This document shows positions 5,878-9,493 of a stretch of DNA of 9,493 nucleotides, piece after piece. The notes under the pieces were generated by a model that ran no database searches, was not told the DNA's origin, and saw only the letters and a list, made by a program, of their open reading frames with translations. Every line of letters begins with the position of its first letter. Position 1 is the stretch's first letter. The stretch spans positions 1 to 9,493 of the forward strand of contig JALUWE010000351.1 in the NCBI GenBank assembly GCA_027019845.1, written 5' to 3'. The position numbers and the translations under genes are program-made. The stretch is from Anaerolineales bacterium. GTDB taxonomy: Bacteria > Chloroflexota > Anaerolineae > Anaerolineales > JABWBV01.

Positions 5878-6380
5878 GGGGTGTTCTTTGTCCAACATGC
5901 CTCCAAATCCAGCAGTTTGCGGAAGGTCTCTTCCTGGGCAAATTCTACCACTACCTGCACGCAGCCGCGGGAAAGTGATTGCTTGCTGGCGGGGGGAAGT
6001 TTGCCCCACCAGTTTTGGTCCACGTAAACGTAGCGGTAGCCGTTGGCGAGCAGGGCCGCGGCCAGGGGCTGCCAGTGGCGGAGATCGTCCCAATCCAGGG
6101 AGGAGGCACCGCGCCACCACATCACCACCGCGCCCGCCAGCAGCGTGAGCGCGGCCGCGGCGGTGAAGGCCGTTTGCGCGGGCAGCCAGCGCCCGATCAG
6201 GTTCACCGTCCACAAATACAACACCATCCCCAGCCCCCATCCGGCCAGCAGTCGCTCACGCGCTTCCAGGCGGAAGGCGACGGAAACGAGCATCCAGCCG
6301 CCCAGCCACCATGCCAGCGCGACGATCAGCCAGGGCAGGAGGGAGAGCATGGATTGGGTGCGGAACCAGTACCCGATCAC
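5874..6380 (-). CDS. Short membrane protein, likely internal-deletion derivative of a larger multi-pass protein
   Basis: A 168-residue protein starting at GTG 6380. Three likely transmembrane helices lie at about residues 12-35, 44-66 and 70-89. A soluble tail follows, with GYRYVYVD (114-121), an NWW, one Cys (RGCVQVV) and the end FRKLLDLEAC. From family memory, the N-terminal part resembles the first helices of very long multi-pass membrane proteins of Chloroflexota. The tail resembles their extreme C-terminus, joined here near residue 103 (DLRHW-QPLAA) with the middle missing. I infer a deletion but cannot prove it. The GTG start is favoured over ATG 6404: it forms a GTGA overlap with the polX stop and has GGAGAA at 8 nt. 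ATG 6404 would overlap polX by 28 nt. The gene is coupled to serA by an ATGA overlap. No function is assigned. Confidence 0.65.
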   Translation of the reverse strand: MIGYWFRTQSMLSLLPWLIVALAWWLGGWMLVSVAFRLEARERLLAGWGLGMVLYLWTVNLIGRWLPAQTAFTAAAALTLLAGAVVMWWRGASSLDWDDLRHWQPLAAALLANGYRYVYVDQNWWGKLPPASKQSLSRGCVQVVVEFAQEETFRKLLDLEACWTKNTP

Positions 6381-8116
6381 ATTTCCCTTCTCCCCTCCAG
6401 CCATCCCATCAACCTTTCCGCCCCCCAGGCGTTGATGACGTTCTCCGGCCCGGCCCAGCCGCGGCGCGCGGTGGCAACGCCGAAGTGCATCAGATCGAGT
6501 TGTTCAGGACGGTGCGCGTCGGTGTTGACGCTCAGCAGAACCCCCATCTCAACCGCGCGGCGGGTGTAGACATCGTTCAAATCCAGGCGGCGGGGGTTGG
6601 CGTTGATCTCCAGTGCCACGCGGGATTGCGCGGCCGCGGCCAGCACCGCGTCCATGTCCAGGTCCGCGGGTTCGCGGTGCGGGATTTGCCGCCCGGTGGG
6701 GTGGCCGATCACGTCCACATGCGGGTTGTGGATGGCGTTTAGCAGGCGTTGGGTGATCTGGCGGCGTGGTTGGCGCAGGCTGACGTGCAGGGAGGCGATC
6801 ACGATGTCCAACCCGGCCAGCACCTCGTCGGGATAGTCGAGTGTGCCGTCGGCCTTGATCTCGACCTCCACGCCGTTGAGGATGCGGATCGAGTCGCCCA
6901 GAGCGGCCTGCGCGGCGCGGATTTCGGCCTGCCGGGCGCGCACGTCCTCGGGGCGCATCCCCCGCACGATGCCCAAACCGTGCGAGTGGTCGGTGATGGC
7001 GATGATCTTGTAGCCGCGCGCCCGCGCGGCGCGTGCCATCTCTTCGATGCTGGCCTTGCCGTCGCTCCAGGTGGAGTGGGTGTGCAGCTCTGCGATCAGG
7101 TCGGATGGCGACAGCAGGCGGGGCAGCGCGGCCTGCATGGCCGCCTCCACCTCCCCGCGGTCCTCGCGCAGCTCCGGTGGAATCCAGGGCAGCCCCAGCC
7201 GGGCGTACACTTCCTCTTCGGTAGCGCACAAAATCTCCTCGCCCGTGTCCACGCGGGTCAGCGCGTGCTCGGAGAGGGAAAGCCCCTGTTTGAGGGCCAG
7301 CTCGCGCAGCCGCACGTTGTGGTCTTTCGAGCCGGTGGCGTATTGCAATGCGGTGCCGAACCGCTCCGGGGGGTGTACCCATACCTGGGCGCGCATCCCA
7401 TTGGTGAACTCGACCGAGGATTTGGTGTCTCCCTGCCCGAGGAGGCGCGCCACAGAGGGCTGCCCGCTGAAGGCCTGCATGACCGGGCCGGGTTGCGTGG
7501 CCGCCACCAGGAGGTCGATGTCGCCGACGGTTTCCCGCATCCGGCGCAGGCTGCCGGCGGCCTCGGCGGCCACCACCCCGGGTACAGCCCGCAACAGGGC
7601 CAGCAGTTGCTGGGCGAAGGGCCAGGCTTTTTCCAGCGGGGTGCGTCCAGTGCGGCGGGCGAGGGATTCGATCCCGGCCAGAATGCGCGCCTCGGACTTG
7701 GCCCCCATGCCGGGCAGGGTGCGCAGCCGCCCGGCGCGGGCCGCGGCCTCCAGCTCGGGCAGAGTGGTGATCCCCAGCTCTTTCCAAAACAGTTTGATCT
7801 TCTTCGGTCCCAGATCGGGCACCTGCATCAAACCGGCCAGCGTGGGGGGCACTTCCGCGGTCAGCCGGTTCAGGTAGGCCAGCTCGCCGGTGGAGAGCAG
7901 TTCGTCGATCTTCTCGGCGATGGCTTTGCCCACCCCGGGAATCTCCATCAGCGCTCTGACGCCCCCTTCCTGCCAGATGGCGTTGACGTCGCGCCCCAGG
8001 TTGGTCAGGCTTTCGGCGGCTTTGCGGTAGGCCAGGATTTTGTAAATCACTTCGCCCTTGATTTGCAGCAAATCCGCGATCAGGTTGAAGGTCTCGGCCA
8101 GCTCTTTGTTGGTCAT
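6377..8116 (-). CDS. polX: DNA polymerase/3'-5' exonuclease family X (PolX) with PHP domain
   Basis: A 579-residue protein of normal length for bacterial PolX, a gap-filling base-excision-repair enzyme. Helix-hairpin-helix motifs occur at about 58-65 (IPGVGKAI), 99-106 and 134-141. The nucleotidyltransferase core has GSLRRMRETVGDIDLLV with Asp199 and Asp201, then GDTKSS (229-234) and TGSKDHNVRLRE (261-272). The C-terminal PHP nuclease has HTH (345-347), Asp352, DH (376-377), Glu417/Glu419, His444, His472 and DAH (533-535), all apparently intact. The third polymerase aspartate, usually in a VDLRV-type strand, appears to be Gln244 (MRAQVWV). Nuclease or AP-processing activity is therefore better supported than synthesis. 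It is the first gene of the string. TATAAT lies 6 nt upstream of the ATG, suggesting a leaderless transcript. The family call is secure; polymerase activity is doubtful. Confidence 0.95.
   Translation of the reverse strand: MTNKELAETFNLIADLLQIKGEVIYKILAYRKAAESLTNLGRDVNAIWQEGGVRALMEIPGVGKAIAEKIDELLSTGELAYLNRLTAEVPPTLAGLMQVPDLGPKKIKLFWKELGITTLPELEAAARAGRLRTLPGMGAKSEARILAGIESLARRTGRTPLEKAWPFAQQLLALLRAVPGVVAAEAAGSLRRMRETVGDIDLLVAATQPGPVMQAFSGQPSVARLLGQGDTKSSVEFTNGMRAQVWVHPPERFGTALQYATGSKDHNVRLRELALKQGLSLSEHALTRVDTGEEILCATEEEVYARLGLPWIPPELREDRGEVEAAMQAALPRLLSPSDLIAELHTHSTWSDGKASIEEMARAARARGYKIIAITDHSHGLGIVRGMRPEDVRARQAEIRAAQAALGDSIRILNGVEVEIKADGTLDYPDEVLAGLDIVIASLHVSLRQPRRQITQRLLNAIHNPHVDVIGHPTGRQIPHREPADLDMDAVLAAAAQSRVALEINANPRRLDLNDVYTRRAVEMGVLLSVNTDAHRPEQLDLMHFGVATARRGWAGPENVINAWGAERLMGWLEGRREM
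6389..6394 (-). promoter_or_regulatory. Ribosome binding site deciding the GTG start of the short membrane protein
   Basis: GGAGAA on the minus strand, 8 nt before GTG 6380, within the last codons of polX. A further GGAG lies at 6398-6395. These favour the GTGA-overlap start over the ATG at 6404. Confidence 0.6.
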
Positions 8117-8122
8117 GGGGGT

Positions 8123-8128
8123 ATTATA
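8123..8128 (-). promoter_or_regulatory. -10 box of the polX operon promoter, probably leaderless
   Basis: The minus strand has a perfect TATAAT at 8128-8123, followed by ACCCCC and the polX ATG (8116). A start about 7 nt past the -10 would fall on or beside the ATG, which fits the lack of any Shine-Dalgarno. No good -35 is visible at 16-18 bp (TCAAAA there). I found no convincing plus-strand promoter in the remaining 8129-8316 gap. Confidence 0.6.
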
Positions 8129-8213
8129 GTGCCAAATTGCAACGTTTTTGAGGGTTCGTTTTTGGCGTTACGAGTAAACTTAACACACTGAATTGCGGAT
8201 AACGATGGAAGGT

Positions 8214-8258
8214 GTCATGGCGAGGGTGCACCGTCACCCTGCGGGGCTTCGCAATGAC
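8214..8258. repeat. Imperfect palindromic element, GTCATTGCGA-like
   Basis: GTCATGGCGA (8214-8223) and TCGCAATGAC (8249-8258) are inverted arms with one mismatch. Inside, GGGTG (8224-8228) pairs with CACCC (8235-8239) as a second hairpin. The arm matches the GTCATTGCGA core of interspersed repeats I remember from many bacterial genomes, so it is probably a degenerate member of such a family. It covers the earliest possible starts of the downstream plus-strand frame (GTG 8212 and ATG 8254), which makes those starts doubtful. Confidence 0.55.
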
Positions 8259-8316
8259 CATTCCAAAGGGAGGCTTTTATCCGAAGCTCAGGTTAAGACA
8301 ACTGATTTTTGGGTTT

Positions 8317-9171
8317 ATGAAAACAAAACTCTTCGGAATTGTTCTTTCCACCTCAGCACTGCTCGTCGGTGTGCTCGGATATCTGAACCAGCACGCTGGT
8401 CTCCGGCTGGGCAGGTTCATCGACAATGTGTTGGGGGATTTCTACGCCATCGTGACCGCGGAACTGGTGGGGCTGGCGGTCGTGTTTTACGTTTTCGAGG
8501 TGATTTTGGAGGCGCGGCTCACCGGCCACGAGAAGAATCGCCTGCGTATGCAACTGGGCAGCCCGGACAATCTCTTTGCCAGAGAGGCAGCGCGCTTGTT
8601 GAAGGCGCACGGCTGGCTGACGGACGGCAGCCTCAAGGGGGCCAACCTGCACCTGGCCGACTTGAGCGAGGTCGATTTGCAAGACGCCTCCCTGAGTTGG
8701 GTGGATTTGAGCGCGGCCAGCCTGCGCGCGGCCAACCTGTACCGCGCCGACCTGAGCAAAGCCAACCTGGTGCGCGCCAACCTGGCGATGTCCGGTCCCA
8801 TCCGGGCCAATTTGCGCCGCGCGTTTCTCAGCGGCTCGGACATGAGTTGGAGCAAACTTTTCCGCGCCGATCTGAGCGGCGCGTATTTGATTCGCACCAA
8901 CCTGAAAGGGGCCAATTTGTTCCGCGCCAACCTGAGTGGTGCGAACCTGACCCGCGCGCTGCTGGCGCGGGCCAATTTGCGGGGTGCGAACCTGAGCGGG
9001 GCCAACCTGGGTGGCGCAAATCTCTACCAGGCCGACCTGACGCGCGCCAACCTGAGCGGTGCAAGGGTCACTTTGAAACAACTGGCGCAGGCGCAATCGC
9101 TGGTGGGGGCCATCATGCCCGACGGCACCCGCTTCGACCCGCAAAAGCACCGCCTTCAGGGGACGGTCTGA
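8317..9171 (+). CDS. Membrane-anchored pentapeptide-repeat protein
   Basis: A 284-residue protein. Two transmembrane helices lie at about residues 4-21 and 42-65, followed by a charged linker with LFAREAARLLKAHGWL. Residues 106-250 contain 29 uninterrupted pentapeptides of A(N/D)LxxA type, enough for roughly seven coils of a right-handed quadrilateral beta-helix. The central Leu is kept in all but two units (Pro161, Met176). The tail SLVGAIMPDGTRFD is a common pentapeptide-protein ending. The repeat domain probably projects from the membrane on a short linker. It lacks the features of gyrase-protecting Qnr/MfpA proteins, which are soluble, so its role is unknown. I start at ATG 8317 because it directly precedes the first helix; ATG 8254 lies in a palindromic repeat. 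No Shine-Dalgarno is evident. It is divergent from polX and convergent with the gene at the right edge. Confidence 0.85.
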   Translation: MKTKLFGIVLSTSALLVGVLGYLNQHAGLRLGRFIDNVLGDFYAIVTAELVGLAVVFYVFEVILEARLTGHEKNRLRMQLGSPDNLFAREAARLLKAHGWLTDGSLKGANLHLADLSEVDLQDASLSWVDLSAASLRAANLYRADLSKANLVRANLAMSGPIRANLRRAFLSGSDMSWSKLFRADLSGAYLIRTNLKGANLFRANLSGANLTRALLARANLRGANLSGANLGGANLYQADLTRANLSGARVTLKQLAQAQSLVGAIMPDGTRFDPQKHRLQGTV

Positions 9172-9257
9172 GCGGCCAGCGCTCGAAACGCCGGTCTCAT
9201 CGTTCTTCCATCAATCAATAACGCCACGTCCGCGCCATCCACGATCTGATCGACGCC

Positions 9258-9284
9258 CAGCCATCGGATGTCAGGGGATGGCTG
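9258..9284. terminator. Stem-loop between convergent genes, possible terminator
   Basis: CAGCCATC (9258-9265) and GATGGCTG (9277-9284) form a perfect 8-bp stem with an 11-nt loop. It lies 87 nt after the pentapeptide gene stop and 14 nt beyond the stop of the convergent partial gene. There is no T-run on either side, so intrinsic termination is not certain. It may only stabilise mRNA 3' ends. Confidence 0.35.
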
Positions 9285-9297
9285 AAGGGTGCGCGGG

Positions 9298-9493
9298 TCA
9301 TTCGATGGTGATCGCCACCACGTGGCGGCCATCCCAGTCGCCGTGTGCGTGTTCTCCGCGGGCGCGCAGGTGCAGGGGGGTGATCTCGATCAGGGTGGCC
9401 GCATCCGGGGGCGGCAGGCGGTTGGCGGGGTGTTTTCGGCGAAAGAGGGGCAGCAGTCGCGGGTAGAGGGCGCGGGCCGGGGTGGCCCAGCCA
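9298..9493 (-). CDS. C-terminal fragment of an unidentified protein
   Basis: Reading from the right edge on the minus strand gives 65 residues ending at a TGA (9300-9298). They include ARALYPRLLPLFRRKHPANR, LIEITPLHLRARG, EHAHGDWDG and the end RHVVAITIE. The GC-rich codon use matches neighbouring minus-strand genes and the frame stays open to the edge, so I take it as a real gene end. The alternating hydrophobic end (LIEITPLHLRARG, then HVVAITI) suggests two beta strands. I wondered about an FMN-binding pyridoxamine-oxidase-like fold but cannot support it. No motif allows a functional call. Confidence 0.65.
   Translation of the reverse strand, partial: GWATPARALYPRLLPLFRRKHPANRLPPPDAATLIEITPLHLRARGEHAHGDWDGRHVVAITIE

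Noticed and set aside
4916..5941. Arg-rich minus-strand frame of 341 codons
   Set aside because: It is an alternative frame over serA, whose catalytic Arg, Glu and His and NAD motif are all in the chosen frame.
6549..7787. Arg/Gly-rich minus-strand frame of 412 codons
   Set aside because: It is an alternative frame inside polX with no motif, and polX covers the region with full domain evidence.
8353..9150. Minus-strand frame of 265 codons with a periodic IGAxQV pattern
   Set aside because: The periodicity is the mirror of the pentapeptide coding repeats on the plus strand, not an independent repeat protein.
9169..9184. Small hairpin overlapping the stop of the pentapeptide gene
   Set aside because: GAGCG and CGCTC make only a 5-bp stem around a 5-nt loop with no T-run after it, which is expected by chance in GC-rich DNA.
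8193..9221. Plus-strand frame of 342 codons overlapping the pentapeptide gene
   Set aside because: It reads the pentapeptide repeats out of frame (GQPARG-type repeats) and lacks membrane segments or any start signal.

Overview
The window looks like a GC-rich chromosomal segment from a Chloroflexota bacterium, probably Anaerolineae or a relative. This rests on gene style only: a Thr/Pro-rich secreted linker, heptamer/octamer tandem repeats between genes, FHA-domain proteins and a PHP-type PolX. No rRNA, tRNA, phage, IS or CRISPR signature is visible.

Almost everything is on the minus strand and reads from high to low coordinates. A tight gene string starts at a perfect TATAAT box near 8128. 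It runs polX (8116-6377), a short membrane protein that looks like an internal-deletion derivative (6380-5874), serA (5877-4939), a small FHA plus zinc-ribbon protein (4928-4491), an FHA domain fused to a flavoprotein-like oxidoreductase (4433-2514) and a four-helix membrane protein (2517-2074). Three junctions are 4-nt stop/start overlaps (GTGA or ATGA), and the serA/FHA gap is only 10 nt, so this is probably one operon. A heptamer tandem repeat is the only sizeable gap, between the two FHA genes.

After a 196-bp gap with a candidate extended -10 promoter comes a stand-alone response-regulator receiver (1877-1506). Then come a 130-bp mosaic of four short tandem repeats, a divergent isocitrate/isopropylmalate dehydrogenase-family protein (1349-264), and the start of a secreted or membrane-anchored protein with a Thr/Pro linker (242 to the left edge).

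On the plus strand, divergent from polX, a two-helix membrane protein with 29 pentapeptide repeats (8317-9171) follows an imperfect palindromic element. At the right edge is the C-terminal end of an unidentified minus-strand gene (9493-9298), convergent with it.

Most worth a second look: the FHA-zinc-ribbon / FHA-oxidoreductase / membrane-protein module; a PolX whose third polymerase aspartate appears to be Gln while its PHP nuclease site is intact; the dehydrogenase with a shortened substrate loop and a replaced catalytic Tyr; tandem repeats that carry a stop triplet per unit only in the operon's sense direction; and a recurrent C-tract directly before start codons that lack a Shine-Dalgarno.
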